Positions 33,145 through 42,903 are shown, counted from the stretch's first letter. The stretch: DNA of 64,000 bases from Paenibacillus_Z sp042653205 (GCF_042653205.1 NZ_JBHSHY010000003.1:176734-240733), one strand, 5' to 3'. Made by a program: numbers and translations. Notes: generated from the sequence alone by a model not told the origin.

Positions 33145-33585
33145 CTAACGCGGCTGCAGCGCGCCGTTCAATACCGCGAGATCGGCCTCGTCGAGCGACG
33201 CTTCCGGCCCTGCCTTGATAAGGTCGGAGAACGCTTCGTCCGGCACCATCGTCGTCAGCACGTACAGCCGGCCGCGTCCCGTGTTGCGCACCTGGTGGCT
33301 GCTGCCCGGCGGCACGATAAAGAACGACCCTGGCCGGATCGGCATCTCCATCTCCCCGACGATCGCGGCGCCTTCCCCCGCCAGCACGTAGAAGTATTCC
33401 ACCGCCGCGGCGTGCACGTTCGGCGGCGTCTGCCCGCCCTCGTCGAAGATTTCCACCACCGACACGAACGGCGCCTGCGTGCCGTCGCACAGCAGCACGA
33501 ATTTGTTCGTGTCCCGCGGCGAGATTTTCCGGACCGGACAATCCGCGTAATGGCCTGCGATCAATCCCGGTATGCTCATACTCAT
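33145..33585 (-). CDS. Cupin domain-containing protein
   Basis: The 146-residue protein is a single-domain cupin: PPNVHAAAVEYFYVLAGEGAAIVG as motif 1 (one His and one Glu) and MPIRPGSFFIVPPGSSHQVRN as motif 2 (His). It may be a small metal-dependent isomerase or dioxygenase, or a sensor. Its ATG overlaps the stop of the cysteine hydrolase gene (ATGA), so the two are probably made together. Specific function unknown. Confidence 0.88.
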   Translation of the reverse strand: MSMSIPGLIAGHYADCPVRKISPRDTNKFVLLCDGTQAPFVSVVEIFDEGGQTPPNVHAAAVEYFYVLAGEGAAIVGEMEMPIRPGSFFIVPPGSSHQVRNTGRGRLYVLTTMVPDEAFSDLIKAGPEASLDEADLAVLNGALQPR

Positions 33586-34382
33586 CGTTGCTCCACCTCT
33601 CGTAAGCCCGCCTCCAGCGCGGCGGCCAGTTCGGCCGATTCCGCGACGAAGCCGTAGCATTGCTTGATATTGTAGATCGCGCCCTCCGCGCAGTACGCGG
33701 GCGAGCTCGTCGCGCAGCAGTCCGCGAGCAGGACGACGTCGTAGCCGAGGCAGCCCGCGTCCTGAAGCGTGTGCATGACGCACTGGTCCAGGTTGACCCC
33801 CGCGAAGAGCAGCGTGCGAATGTCCAGGTTCCGTAAGATGCTGTCGAGCGGCGTGTCCCAAAATCCGCTCATCCGGTATTTGTCCACGCGGACGTCCTCC
33901 GGCTCCGGCCGAAGGCCGTCCACGAGCGCCGCGCCCCAGCTGCCCTTCTCGAGCACGCGGGAGCCGTTCGCCGGGAGCGGATCGCCGATGCCGACGCTCG
34001 CCCCGTCCGGATTGTACACGTGCAGCACCGACGGGCTCAGATTGAGCCGATCCGGCCGGTTGCCCCAATTGAGCCAGACGACCGGCACGCCCGCCGCGCG
34101 CAGCGCCGGCAGCAGCCGGTTCAGCGGCTCAACCGGGGCCAGCAGCGGCGACGTGTCGACGCCGATGGAATCGAGCCACCCGCCCGGCGCGCAGAAGTCG
34201 TTCTGCATGTCGACGACGACGATCGCCGTCCGCGCGAGATCGAGCGTCAGCCGCTGCGGCAGCGCCGCGATCTCGGCCCCTTCCCGCGCGGACGGAGCGC
34301 CGCCGGCGTCTCCGCGCAGATCCACATGCGTCCCGGAGACGCGCCAAGCCCGCTTGCGATTGCCTAACCGATGCATCGGCAT
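33582..34382 (-). CDS. Isochorismatase-family cysteine hydrolase
   Basis: The 266-residue protein belongs to the isochorismatase-like hydrolases. The catalytic triad is D58 (VVVDMQNDF), K168 (VDKYRMSGF) and C201 (GVNLDQCVMHT). The cysteine context is like that of N-carbamoylsarcosine amidase, biuret hydrolase and RutB-type ureidohydrolases, so cleavage of a carbamoyl or amide C-N bond is likely. An N-terminal extension of about 45 residues precedes the core. It is coupled to the cupin gene and lies between it and the ABC ATPase gene. Confidence 0.92.
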   Translation of the reverse strand: MPMHRLGNRKRAWRVSGTHVDLRGDAGGAPSAREGAEIAALPQRLTLDLARTAIVVVDMQNDFCAPGGWLDSIGVDTSPLLAPVEPLNRLLPALRAAGVPVVWLNWGNRPDRLNLSPSVLHVYNPDGASVGIGDPLPANGSRVLEKGSWGAALVDGLRPEPEDVRVDKYRMSGFWDTPLDSILRNLDIRTLLFAGVNLDQCVMHTLQDAGCLGYDVVLLADCCATSSPAYCAEGAIYNIKQCYGFVAESAELAAALEAGLREVEQR

Positions 34383-34432
34383 CCCTCTCTTCCTCCATGA
34401 TCGCCCGCGCCGCATCGCAGCCGCGCCGGCGC

Positions 34433-35251
34433 CTAATGCTTCAGCAAGTGCGACACGTGGCGCACGTGCTCGCCGAACTCCGGCGACGTCCGGAACTCGT
34501 CGTCCCGCGGGAACGGCGCCGGAATGTCGATGACGTCGGAGATTTTGCCCGGCCGCGGCGTCATGACGACGACCCGGGTCGAGAGGAAGACGGCCTCGAA
34601 CACGTTGTGCGTGATGAAGAGGACGGTCATCTTTTGATCCTGCCGCCAGATCTTCAGCAGCTCGTCTTGGAGCGTCTGCCGGGTGATCTCGTCGAGCGCG
34701 CCGAACGGTTCGTCCATGAGCAGCAGCTTCGGCCGGGAGATGAGCGCCCGCGCGATGGAGACGCGCATCTTCATCCCGCCGGACAGCTGGCGCGGCAGCA
34801 CCTTCAGGTAATCCTTCAGGCCGACCAGCTCCAGCACCCGCTCGCCCTCCTCGAGCCGCTCCTTCTTGGGCACGCCCCGCAGCTTGAGCGGCAGCGTCAC
34901 GTTGTCGATCAACTTCGACCACGGCAGCAGCGTATGCTCCTGGAACACGAAGGCGATCTCGCTCTGCCGCCGCGCCTCCTTCGGCGTCGTGCCGAGCACC
35001 TCGAGCCGCCCGCCCGTCTGGCCGGTGAGGCCCGCGATCATATTGAATATCGTCGACTTGCCGCAGCCCGACGGGCCGACGAAGCACAGAAACTCGCCCT
35101 CGCCCGCCGTCAGGTTGGCATGCTGCACGGCGACCGTGCCGTTCGGGTACGTCTTGCCGACGTCCTGCAAGCGGATCAGCGCGTCCGTCGCATGGCTGAT
35201 GGCGGGCGCCGCCGCGGTAGAAGACATCTGCATCGTGGAAAGAAAACTCAT
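34433..35251 (-). CDS. ABC transporter ATP-binding protein (SsuB/TauB type)
   Basis: The 272-residue ATPase carries Walker A GPSGCGKST, Q-loop FVFQEHTLLPWSK, signature LSGGM and Walker B LLLMDEPFGALDE. The LPWSKLIDNV stretch is typical of nitrate/sulfonate/taurine and thiamine-pyrimidine importers. It should power the permease at 40813 and binding protein at 41827; unusually, it is separated from them by four catabolic genes in the same operon. AAAGGAG precedes the ATG. Confidence 0.95.
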   Translation of the reverse strand: MSFLSTMQMSSTAAAPAISHATDALIRLQDVGKTYPNGTVAVQHANLTAGEGEFLCFVGPSGCGKSTIFNMIAGLTGQTGGRLEVLGTTPKEARRQSEIAFVFQEHTLLPWSKLIDNVTLPLKLRGVPKKERLEEGERVLELVGLKDYLKVLPRQLSGGMKMRVSIARALISRPKLLLMDEPFGALDEITRQTLQDELLKIWRQDQKMTVLFITHNVFEAVFLSTRVVVMTPRPGKISDVIDIPAPFPRDDEFRTSPEFGEHVRHVSHLLKH

Positions 35252-35272
35252 GTCGGTACTCTCCTTTGCGCG

Positions 35273-35977
35273 TTATTGGCCTGACCGTATGCCGCTTTGC
35301 TTCAGCGCTGCCGCGGCCCGCGCGACCCGCAGGCCGAGCCGGCCCGCCATCCGAAGCTCCCGTTCGTCCGGCGCGAGCGAGCTGTCCGGCCCCGCCAGCG
35401 TAGACGCGCCGTAGGGCGAGCAGCCGATGGCGTCGGCCGTCAGGTATTCCGGATTCTCCGAATACGGCAGCCCGACCATGATCATGCCGAAATGGAACAA
35501 CGGCACCATGGACGTCAGCAGATTCGCCTCATGGCCGGTATGGATCGACCCGGCGCTCGTGATCAGCCCGGCCGGCTTGCCCTCGAGGCCGCCGTCCGCG
35601 CACAGCTCGCTCGCGAACTCCAGGAACAGCTTCACCTGCGCCGGCATGGAGCCGAAGTACGTCGGGAAGCCCCAGACGATGCCGTCGGCCCAGCGCAGGT
35701 CGTCGTTCGTCGCGACCGGCACCGGCTGCTGCGCTTCTCGGGACGCCTCGTACTTGGTGAACCGGTCTACCGTCCGGAACTTGCCGGACAAGGCGCTCTC
35801 TTCCCGCTTCTTGTGCTTGTCGAGGTACGGCGTGCGGTTGCGCTCGGATTCCAGCTCGGGAATCCGGGCGACCCGCGCCTCGCAGCCCGCCAGCTCCCCG
35901 GCTCCCCGCGCGGCGGCGAGCGCCATGTCGTACACGTGGCCGTAGGCGCTGTAATACACGACGAGCAGCTTCGTCAT
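35273..35977 (-). CDS. Flavodoxin family NAD(P)H:quinone oxidoreductase (WrbA-like)
   Basis: The 234-residue protein has a flavodoxin fold with the FMN-phosphate loop VVYYSAYGHVY, the WADGIVWGFPTYFGSMPAQVK region and a C-terminal LGLRVARAAAAL helix. WrbA-like proteins reduce quinones by two electrons; in a catabolic operon it may handle quinonoid intermediates or supply reduced flavin. It is flanked at 18-21 bases by operon members. Confidence 0.92.
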   Translation of the reverse strand: MTKLLVVYYSAYGHVYDMALAAARGAGELAGCEARVARIPELESERNRTPYLDKHKKREESALSGKFRTVDRFTKYEASREAQQPVPVATNDDLRWADGIVWGFPTYFGSMPAQVKLFLEFASELCADGGLEGKPAGLITSAGSIHTGHEANLLTSMVPLFHFGMIMVGLPYSENPEYLTADAIGCSPYGASTLAGPDSSLAPDERELRMAGRLGLRVARAAAALKQSGIRSGQ

Positions 35978-35995
35978 CGCGGCTCCTCCTTCGGC

Positions 35996-37363
35996 TTACG
36001 ACTTGGCGAGGGCAGCCGGCCGGCCGAACGCCAGCCGCTCCGCCGCCTCGCCCATCCGGCGGTCGAGCTCCGGCAGCGCGAAGCCGCTTCGCTTCGCCGC
36101 CAGCTTGAGCCAGCGGCCGCCGCGGAACACCCAGCGCCGCTCGGGCACCATCGTGAACAGCTCCTCCGGCGTCGCGCCGTCGATTACGACGAAGTCCGCG
36201 TCGTTACCCGCTTCGACGCCGTAGCCTTCGAGCCCGAGAATCGCCGCCGGAATCTCGGTGATCATGCGGAGAATCGTCCGCAGGTCGGCCGGCCGCCCCA
36301 TGTGCGCGGCGTACGCCGTGATGAGGCCGATCTGGAGCAGGTCGCCGCGGCCGAACGGATGGAACGGGTCGTGGATGTTGTCCGAAGCCGTCGCGAGCGC
36401 GATGCCCGCGGACAGCAGGTCCTTCACCCGCGTCACGCCCCGCCGGACCGGGAAGCTGTCTCGCCGGCCCTGCAGGTACAGGTTCGCGCCCGGCAGCGTG
36501 ACGGCGTACAGCTTGGCGGCTGCCATCCGTTCGATCAACCTGCAGGCGTCCGCGTCGTTCATCGCGGCGAGCGAGCACAGATGGTCGACCGTGACGCGGC
36601 CGGACCAGCCGTAATCGATCGTCCGCTGCGCGATATGGGACACCGTCCGCTTCTCCGGGTCGTCGCTCTCGTCCGTATGGAAGTCGAGCGGCAGATCGTA
36701 CTTCTGCGCGAGGCCGAACAGCGTATCGATGTCGGATTCCCACGTCGCGGACATATGCGCCGCGGTGCCAACGCCGGTGACGCCCATGCGGAGCGTCTCC
36801 TCCAGCACATCGAGATGCCCTTCCTCGAACCGGTACATCGGCGCGAGCGGGAACAGCTCCAGCTTCACGTACGGCTTCAGCTCCGCCTGCGCCTCGAGCG
36901 CCGCCTCGATCGTCCGCAGCGCGACGTCCGCGCCCCACCGGACGTGGATGTCGAGATGCGTGCGGATCGCGGTCGTGCCGAACGCGACGGCCTGCAGCGC
37001 GGAGCGGACGATCCGCGCCTTAATCTCGTCCTTGGAAAACGCGTGCACGGCGTTGGAATAGTTGTTCACCGCTTCCTCGAGCGTGCCCGACACATTGCCC
37101 ACCTGCGGCAGGCAAAACGACTTGTCGAGATGCATATGCGCGTCGACGAGGCCCGGGAGCAGCACCTTGCCGCCGAGATCGACAACCGTGCCGGCGGCCG
37201 GAGCGCCCCTCAGTTCGTCGATGGGCACGGCGCCCGGCACGTCCGCGGTTCCCGGCTGCGCCGCGACGTCCGTCCATAAGCCGTCCCGGACCGTCAGCGC
37301 ATACAGATGCGCCTCGTCCCGCAGCGGCAAGCTTGCGTTGATCAGCTTCCACTCGTTCGTCAT
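35996..37363 (-). CDS. Amidohydrolase (cytosine deaminase / AtzC-like)
   Basis: The 455-residue enzyme belongs to the CodA/AtzC branch of metal-dependent amidohydrolases. Metal and catalytic residues are visible: H76 and H78 in DAHMHLDKSF, H229 with the nearby Glu in DFHTDESDDP, H261 in VDHLCSL, and D328 in ASDNIHDPFHPFG. The branch deaminates or hydrolyses N-heterocycles (cytosine, N-isopropylammelide, pterins, creatinine). This gives the clearest hint that the operon acts on a nitrogen heterocycle. The ATG at 37363 follows AAAGGAG by ten bases; the longer frame has no ribosome site. Confidence 0.92.
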   Translation of the reverse strand: MTNEWKLINASLPLRDEAHLYALTVRDGLWTDVAAQPGTADVPGAVPIDELRGAPAAGTVVDLGGKVLLPGLVDAHMHLDKSFCLPQVGNVSGTLEEAVNNYSNAVHAFSKDEIKARIVRSALQAVAFGTTAIRTHLDIHVRWGADVALRTIEAALEAQAELKPYVKLELFPLAPMYRFEEGHLDVLEETLRMGVTGVGTAAHMSATWESDIDTLFGLAQKYDLPLDFHTDESDDPEKRTVSHIAQRTIDYGWSGRVTVDHLCSLAAMNDADACRLIERMAAAKLYAVTLPGANLYLQGRRDSFPVRRGVTRVKDLLSAGIALATASDNIHDPFHPFGRGDLLQIGLITAYAAHMGRPADLRTILRMITEIPAAILGLEGYGVEAGNDADFVVIDGATPEELFTMVPERRWVFRGGRWLKLAAKRSGFALPELDRRMGEAAERLAFGRPAALAKS

Positions 37364-37445
37364 ATACTCGCAGCTCCTTTCGTAATCGCAGCTCTCGATC
37401 TCGATGGTCGAGACCCGTCCAGACAAAATCACACTCCCGCCGGCG

Positions 37446-39107
37446 TCAATCTTCCGTCACCGGCAGCTCGATCCACGATTCCATCCCGGCGCGGCTCTTC
37501 ACGGCCACGACGGCGATCGTGAGGTCGCTCTCCTCCGCCCGGCGGGCATCGTGCAGCGGAATGCCGTTCGGATGGCGGATGAGCGCCGGGAACGCGCTGC
37601 CCGTTAGCTCGAGCCGGATGGCCGAGCCGGGCTGGAACGTCGCGGCGATCGGCCGCATGACGATGCGCGCCCGGCACCAGCCGTCGTTCCGGCCGATCTC
37701 CGCCCGCCCGACGGACAGGAACCGGGCGGTGCCGTCCGGCTCCAGCATCGACAGGATGGCCACGAGATCCGTCGGCCCTTCCATCGACTGGACGCACGCG
37801 TTCACGACCGGCGCGCCCAGCACGGCGACGGTTTCCGCGAGCGGCTCGCCCGTGTAGACGAGAATTTCCGTCCGGTCCTGGATGCCGCTGCGGTCCGCCG
37901 GCACATAGCCGGCGAGCGGCATCGGCAGCCGCGCGTCGTACACGAACACGTCCGGCGCCGCCTCGCCGTCCGGCGCCGTCTCCGTCAGCCGTCCGCCGCC
38001 GAGCGCCCCGTTGGCCGGCTTCGCCGAGCCGCTCAGCAGCCATTTGCGGCCGCCGCCGGCCTGTTCCGGGTACGCCTCAGCCGTCTTCCACGCCCGCGCC
38101 TGGAGATCGAAGTACCGGACGGCCGGCTCCTCATACAGACCGTTGTCCCGCTCGCCCTTCAGCCAGTAATCGAACCACCGCGCCTGCTTCGCGTGCATGT
38201 CGCCGTCCGCTTCGGGCCCGTGGTCGACGCCCCCGGCCTTGCGGCCCCACGGGATGTGGACCCACGGCCCAATCTCGAGCCGGTGGAACAAGTCCGGCGT
38301 CCGCGCGGGCGCCGTCTCCTGCAGCGCCTGGTACGACTGCACCGTGCCCTCGAGCAGAAAATCGTACCACCCGCCGATATGGAACGCCGGAATCGGGCTG
38401 CGCAGGAACGCGGGCAGCCAATTGAGCGACAGCCAATAGGCGTCATACTCCGGCCGGTTGACCCAGTCGAAGTAAGCCGGGCAGTACCGCTCCAGAATCG
38501 GATGGCGGTCGTTCACGGGCAGATGCCGCAGCATCGCGTCGGGACTCGCCATGATCCGCGAGCACGCCTGCTCCGCCTCGAGGTCGCCGGCCCGCCGAGC
38601 GGAATCCCGCGCCAGCTGGAACGCCCAGATCAGCATGCCGCTCGAGAAGCTCCCGTGCGGATAGGCCCAGCGGTGCACGTCTCCGGCCGTCATGCTCGGG
38701 ACGATCGTCTTCAGCGCCGGCGGGCGAAGCGAGGCGGCCGCCCACTGGGTGATGCCCTGGTACGAGAAGCCGTACATGCCGACCTTGCCGTTCGCGTACG
38801 GCAGCTTCGCTGCCCATTCCACCGCGTCGCAGCCGTCCTCGGCTTCGTGGACGAACGGAACGAACTCTCCTTCGGAATCGCCTCTCCCCCGCACGTCCTG
38901 CACGATGACCATGTAGCCCCGCGAGGCGTACCACACGGGATGCGCGTGGCTGACCGTCGAGGCGATCTTGCGGCCGTACGGCTGGCGCAAGAGCAGCACC
39001 GGGTAGTCCCCGGACTCCTCGGGCAAATAAATATCCGCGTATAGATTCACGCCGTCCCTCATCGTGCAGGGAACGTTGCGTTTTACGACCACGTCGCCGA
39101 ATCGCAT
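37446..39107 (-). CDS. CocE/NonD family hydrolase (S15-type alpha/beta hydrolase)
   Basis: The 553-residue protein has the S15/CocE build: an N-terminal alpha/beta hydrolase domain with nucleophile S115 in YGFSYQGITQW, the oxyanion region RQPYGRK, a helical lid, and a C-terminal jelly-roll domain (about residues 400-553, PGSAIRLELTGSAFP). Characterised relatives are cocaine esterase, alpha-amino acid ester hydrolases and X-Pro peptidases. Here it may remove an acyl or aminoacyl group from the imported compound. No signal peptide is seen. GAGGAGG precedes the ATG. Confidence 0.93.
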   Translation of the reverse strand: MRFGDVVVKRNVPCTMRDGVNLYADIYLPEESGDYPVLLLRQPYGRKIASTVSHAHPVWYASRGYMVIVQDVRGRGDSEGEFVPFVHEAEDGCDAVEWAAKLPYANGKVGMYGFSYQGITQWAAASLRPPALKTIVPSMTAGDVHRWAYPHGSFSSGMLIWAFQLARDSARRAGDLEAEQACSRIMASPDAMLRHLPVNDRHPILERYCPAYFDWVNRPEYDAYWLSLNWLPAFLRSPIPAFHIGGWYDFLLEGTVQSYQALQETAPARTPDLFHRLEIGPWVHIPWGRKAGGVDHGPEADGDMHAKQARWFDYWLKGERDNGLYEEPAVRYFDLQARAWKTAEAYPEQAGGGRKWLLSGSAKPANGALGGGRLTETAPDGEAAPDVFVYDARLPMPLAGYVPADRSGIQDRTEILVYTGEPLAETVAVLGAPVVNACVQSMEGPTDLVAILSMLEPDGTARFLSVGRAEIGRNDGWCRARIVMRPIAATFQPGSAIRLELTGSAFPALIRHPNGIPLHDARRAEESDLTIAVVAVKSRAGMESWIELPVTED

Positions 39108-39152
39108 GGGCGCTCCTCCTCTGTCTGTGATTCGGCCTGCCGGTCCGGCCGG

Positions 39153-40742
39153 CTACCAACCGACCGCTTGACCGTCGCTGCGGGGATCCGCGCCGCCTTG
39201 GCGAAAGCCCCGCTCGTCGATCCGTATCGCGTGTGCGTGGCCGACGGCGCCGTCGTAAGCGGCCACCGCGCGGACGAGATGCCCCGCCTGCGCGAGCTCG
39301 CGGCGTACCGCCTCCGGCACGCGGCTTTCGATCCGCAGCTCCTGCGACTCGTCGCCCCAGGTGCGGCCCCACACCCAGCGCGGGGCGTCGACCGCCGCCT
39401 GCGGATCCATGCCGTAATCGGCGATCCGGGTCAGCAGCGCGCACTGCGTCTGCGGCTGGCCCTCGCCGCCCTGCGTGCCGTAGAGCAGATACGGGACGCC
39501 GCCCCGGCAGGCCATGGCCGGCATGAGCGTGTGGAACGTCCGCTTGCGCGGCTCCAGCGTATTGACGTGCGCCGGGTCGAGCGAGAAGTACGAGCCGCGG
39601 TTCTGCAGCAAAATGCCGGTATCGCCCGCCGTTACGCCGGAGCCGAATTCGAAATACAGGCTCTGGATGAACGAGACCGCGTTGCCGTCCCCGTCCATGA
39701 CCGCCGCGTACGCGGTGTCGCTGCCGAGCGGCTCGGACGCGAGCGGGAGCGCTCTGGCCGGATCGATCCGGCTGGCAAGCTCCGCGCAGTACGCGCCGGA
39801 GATGAAGCGGTCCACCGGAATCGCCGCGAAGGCGGGATCGGTCAGCCATTCGTCCCGGTTCTTGAAAGCGAGCTTCAGCGCTTCGATCTGCAGATGGTAA
39901 TACGCGAACGAGCCGTGCGCGACGGGACCGCCTTCGCCGAAGCCGAAGCGCTCCACGATCTGCGGCGCCATGATGCCGGTGAAGCCTTGCGAATTGGGCG
40001 GCGCCTGGTAGAGCGTAAGCCCTTTGTACGAGCCGCGGAGCGGCGCCGTCCACTCGCCCGCATGGTCGGCGAAGTCGTCCTCGCGCAGTACGCCGCCGCG
40101 CTTGGCCAGATACTCGGCGATTCGGCGGCCGATCGGGCCTTTGTAGAAGCCGTCGCGGCCGTATTGCGCCAGCTGCTTCAGCGTCCGCGCCAGGTCGCGC
40201 TGGACGAACCGCTCGCCCGGCTTGGGCACGGCGCCTCCCGGGGTATAGACGGCCGACGTGTCCGGCATGACGCTGAGCAGCGGGTGGCGCTGCAGCGTGT
40301 TTGCGTATTGGTCCCGCGACAGCGGGAACCCCCGCTCGGCGTAGCCGATGGCCGGCTCCAGCGCGTCGGCCAGCGTCAGCGTGCCGTATTCCCGCAGCAC
40401 CGCGTCCCAGCCGTCGGCCATGCCCGGCACGGTCACGACGCTGCGCACGCCCCGCTGCGGGATGGCGGAGAGGCCGGCGTACAAGCCGCGGTTCGCCAGG
40501 CCGCCGGAGCGGCCGCTGGCGTTGTACGCCCGGACTTCGCGGTCGGCGGCGGCGTACGTCAGCCAGAACGCGTCGCCGCCGAGCCCCGTCATGTGCGGGT
40601 AGACGACGGCGAGGCAGGCGCTGACCGCGACGGCGGCGTCGAATGCGTTGCCGCCCCGCGCCAGGATGCGCGCCCCGGCCGCGGACGCGAGGTAATGCGG
40701 GCTGACGACCATCGTCTTCGCGCCTGTTATCGCCTGCCGCAT
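39153..40742 (-). CDS. Gamma-glutamyltransferase family Ntn-hydrolase
   Basis: The 529-residue protein matches the GGT family: GGNAFDAAVAVSACLAVVYPHMTGLGGDAFWL near the N-terminus and the self-cleavage site GSDTAYAAVMDGDGNAVSF with predicted N-terminal nucleophile T343 of the small subunit. It lacks a signal peptide, so it should work in the cytoplasm, unlike secreted GGT. Cytoplasmic members act as acylases or gamma-glutamyl hydrolases. It lies between the permease and the CocE hydrolase, suggesting deacylation or removal of gamma-glutamate from an imported conjugate. Confidence 0.94.
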   Translation of the reverse strand: MRQAITGAKTMVVSPHYLASAAGARILARGGNAFDAAVAVSACLAVVYPHMTGLGGDAFWLTYAAADREVRAYNASGRSGGLANRGLYAGLSAIPQRGVRSVVTVPGMADGWDAVLREYGTLTLADALEPAIGYAERGFPLSRDQYANTLQRHPLLSVMPDTSAVYTPGGAVPKPGERFVQRDLARTLKQLAQYGRDGFYKGPIGRRIAEYLAKRGGVLREDDFADHAGEWTAPLRGSYKGLTLYQAPPNSQGFTGIMAPQIVERFGFGEGGPVAHGSFAYYHLQIEALKLAFKNRDEWLTDPAFAAIPVDRFISGAYCAELASRIDPARALPLASEPLGSDTAYAAVMDGDGNAVSFIQSLYFEFGSGVTAGDTGILLQNRGSYFSLDPAHVNTLEPRKRTFHTLMPAMACRGGVPYLLYGTQGGEGQPQTQCALLTRIADYGMDPQAAVDAPRWVWGRTWGDESQELRIESRVPEAVRRELAQAGHLVRAVAAYDGAVGHAHAIRIDERGFRQGGADPRSDGQAVGW

Positions 40743-40812
40743 CGGTACTTCGCCTCCTTCGGGCCGGCGGCTTCGGACAGCCGGCTTCCGGTTTTTTTTC
40801 CTTGCCGCCGCG

Positions 40813-41715
40813 TCAGCCCTCGCGCTTCATCTCGGACTCGTGCCACGAGCTGAGCATCCATTTGGCCAGCAGGTTCACGAGCAGGAAGAACAGGATGCCG
40901 AGCAGCGACGCCGACAGCCCGCAGGCGAACAGGTACGGCGTCTTTAGCCGGCCGGCCGCGTACGTGATCGCGTAGCCGAGACCGCCGTTGCCTCCGCCGA
41001 TGCCGGCGATGTATTCCCCGACGATCGCACCGATGACGGACAGCGTGCAGGAAATTTTCAAGCCCGCCACGATGTACGGAAGCGCGGCCGGGATGCGCAG
41101 GCGCCACATCGTCTGCAGCGGCTTCGCGTTGTAGAGATAGAACAGATTGCGCAGGTTGTGTTCCGTGGAATTGAGGCCGATCTGCGTATTGGACAGCATC
41201 GGGAAGAACCCGATCAGAAACGCGATGATAACGATGGCCCGGAAGCCGGCGTCGAACCAAATGACGATCAGCGGCGCGACGGCCACGATCGGGATGGTCT
41301 GCATGATGATGGCGTACGGATAGACGCTTTCTTCGACGACCTTCGAGCTGGCCATCAGAATCGCGAACGAGATGCCGAGCACGATGCTGAGCAGGAAGCC
41401 GAACACCGATTCGAACGCCGTCGTCGACACCGCCGTCCACAGCTCGCGCCGGTTCTCGATCGCCGCCTGCACGATGTCCGACGGCTTCGGGACGAGATAG
41501 GTCGGCGCCTGCAGCAGGTAGCAGATCAACTGCCAGCCGCCGACGAACACGATGAACGCCGCGAGCGGCGGCGCCAGCTTCTTGATCAAGGCCGCGAGCG
41601 GCCTGCTTCCCCTCCCCGTCCGGTGCTCCAGCCCCCTCGCCAGCCGCCCGGATTCATCGCGGGCGGGGTACATGCCGTCGGGCAACATGCGAGTATTCAC
41701 GTCTTCCGCTGCCAT
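40813..41715 (-). CDS. ABC transporter permease (SsuC/TauC type)
   Basis: The 300-residue inner-membrane protein has about 45 cytoplasmic residues, then six membrane segments and the permease loop NLRNLFYLYNAKPLQTMWRLRIPAALPYIVAGLKI, as in nitrate/sulfonate/pyrimidine-precursor importers. It follows the binding-protein gene and is served by the ATPase at 34433. The ATG at 41715 has AAAGGAG eight bases upstream; the ATG at 41721 is too close. Confidence 0.94.
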   Translation of the reverse strand: MAAEDVNTRMLPDGMYPARDESGRLARGLEHRTGRGSRPLAALIKKLAPPLAAFIVFVGGWQLICYLLQAPTYLVPKPSDIVQAAIENRRELWTAVSTTAFESVFGFLLSIVLGISFAILMASSKVVEESVYPYAIIMQTIPIVAVAPLIVIWFDAGFRAIVIIAFLIGFFPMLSNTQIGLNSTEHNLRNLFYLYNAKPLQTMWRLRIPAALPYIVAGLKISCTLSVIGAIVGEYIAGIGGGNGGLGYAITYAAGRLKTPYLFACGLSASLLGILFFLLVNLLAKWMLSSWHESEMKREG

Positions 41716-41826
41716 AATCATGCTCCTTTCGTGATTGAACCGTCATACTCCGCCAGCCGCCGGCGGGCCGGAAGCGAGTCCGGGGACCGCTGCCCCGCCC
41801 GCCGCTTCCGCGCCGGCGCACGCGGC

Positions 41827-42903
41827 TTACTTCTTCGGCAAAAACTCCGTCGTGAACGCCTTCGTCACGTCTTCGTCCTTCGTCAGGACGCCAACGTCCT
41901 TCAGCTGCCGCTGCACCTCGGACCAGCGCGCCTCGGTCATGACGCCGGTGCCGAGCGTCGCCGCGTCGCCGCCGAAGGCGAAGTCCATTTCCTTCGCGGC
42001 GCTGAACTTCATCATGTCGAGCGACATCTCCGGGTTCTTCTTCTGGATCGCCGGGTTGATCTCGTCGGAATTCGTCTTGTAGTAATCCCAGCCTTTGACC
42101 GTCGCTTCGACGAACGCCTGGACCCGGTCGGGATGCTCCTGGATCATCTTCTCCGTCGTGAAGTAGACGCCGGCGTAGATGTTGTAGCCGGAATCCGCGT
42201 TCAGCAGCACGCCGTAGTCGACCTTCTCCTGGTCGAGCGTATACGTCTCGGATGTCACGTAGCCTTGCGTGACGGCGTTCTTGTCGTTGATGAAGTTGAC
42301 GAGCTGGCCGGTATATTTCATTTCCTGCGCGTTGTCGAGGCTGTATTTCTTCTTCATGTACTGCCAGAAATTCGCGGTGGCGGCGACGTACACCTTATGG
42401 TCGTTCAGGTCGCCGAAGCCCGCGATGCCGGAATCCTTGTGGTAAAACAGCGCCTGCGGGCTCTTCTGGAATGCGGTCGCGATCGCGACGACCGGAATGC
42501 CTTCCTGCCGCGCGACGAGAATATCGTCGCCGTTCGCCATGCCGAACTCGGCCTTGCCGGACGCGACGAGCTGCGTGGCCGAGACGGACGGCCCGCCCGG
42601 CATGAGCGTCATGTCGAGGCCGGCGTCCTTGTAGAAGCCCTTCTCCAGCGCCGCGAAGTTGCCGCCGTGCTCCGGCTCGGCGAACCAGTTCAGGATGAGC
42701 GTCGTCTTGACCGGTTCCTTCTCCGCCGAGGACGCGTCCGTTCCCGAGCTTGCGTTCGCGCCGGAGCTGGTCGACGCGCTGCCGCCGTCGTTCGGCACTC
42801 CGTTGCTGCCGCAAGCCGTCAGCGCCGCCATCGCGGATAAGAGACACACCGACAAGACCGTGCCGCGTTTCGAGAAGCCCGCCGTGCCTTTCGTCGTTTT
42901 CAT
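41827..42903 (-). CDS. ABC transporter substrate-binding lipoprotein (NMT1/THI5-like)
   Basis: The 358-residue lipoprotein has a signal with lipobox (LTAC), a Ser/Gly/Asn linker, and an NMT1/THI5-like periplasmic-binding fold beginning VKTTLILNWFAEPEHGGNFAALEKGFYKDAGLDM. The NWFAEPEHGG context is like that of ThiY-type proteins that bind formylaminopyrimidine thiamine precursors, and of related N-heterocycle binders. It is the first gene of the presumed 13-gene operon and defines the imported substrate. Its upstream region holds an inverted repeat. Confidence 0.92.
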   Translation of the reverse strand: MKTTKGTAGFSKRGTVLSVCLLSAMAALTACGSNGVPNDGGSASTSSGANASSGTDASSAEKEPVKTTLILNWFAEPEHGGNFAALEKGFYKDAGLDMTLMPGGPSVSATQLVASGKAEFGMANGDDILVARQEGIPVVAIATAFQKSPQALFYHKDSGIAGFGDLNDHKVYVAATANFWQYMKKKYSLDNAQEMKYTGQLVNFINDKNAVTQGYVTSETYTLDQEKVDYGVLLNADSGYNIYAGVYFTTEKMIQEHPDRVQAFVEATVKGWDYYKTNSDEINPAIQKKNPEMSLDMMKFSAAKEMDFAFGGDAATLGTGVMTEARWSEVQRQLKDVGVLTKDEDVTKAFTTEFLPKK

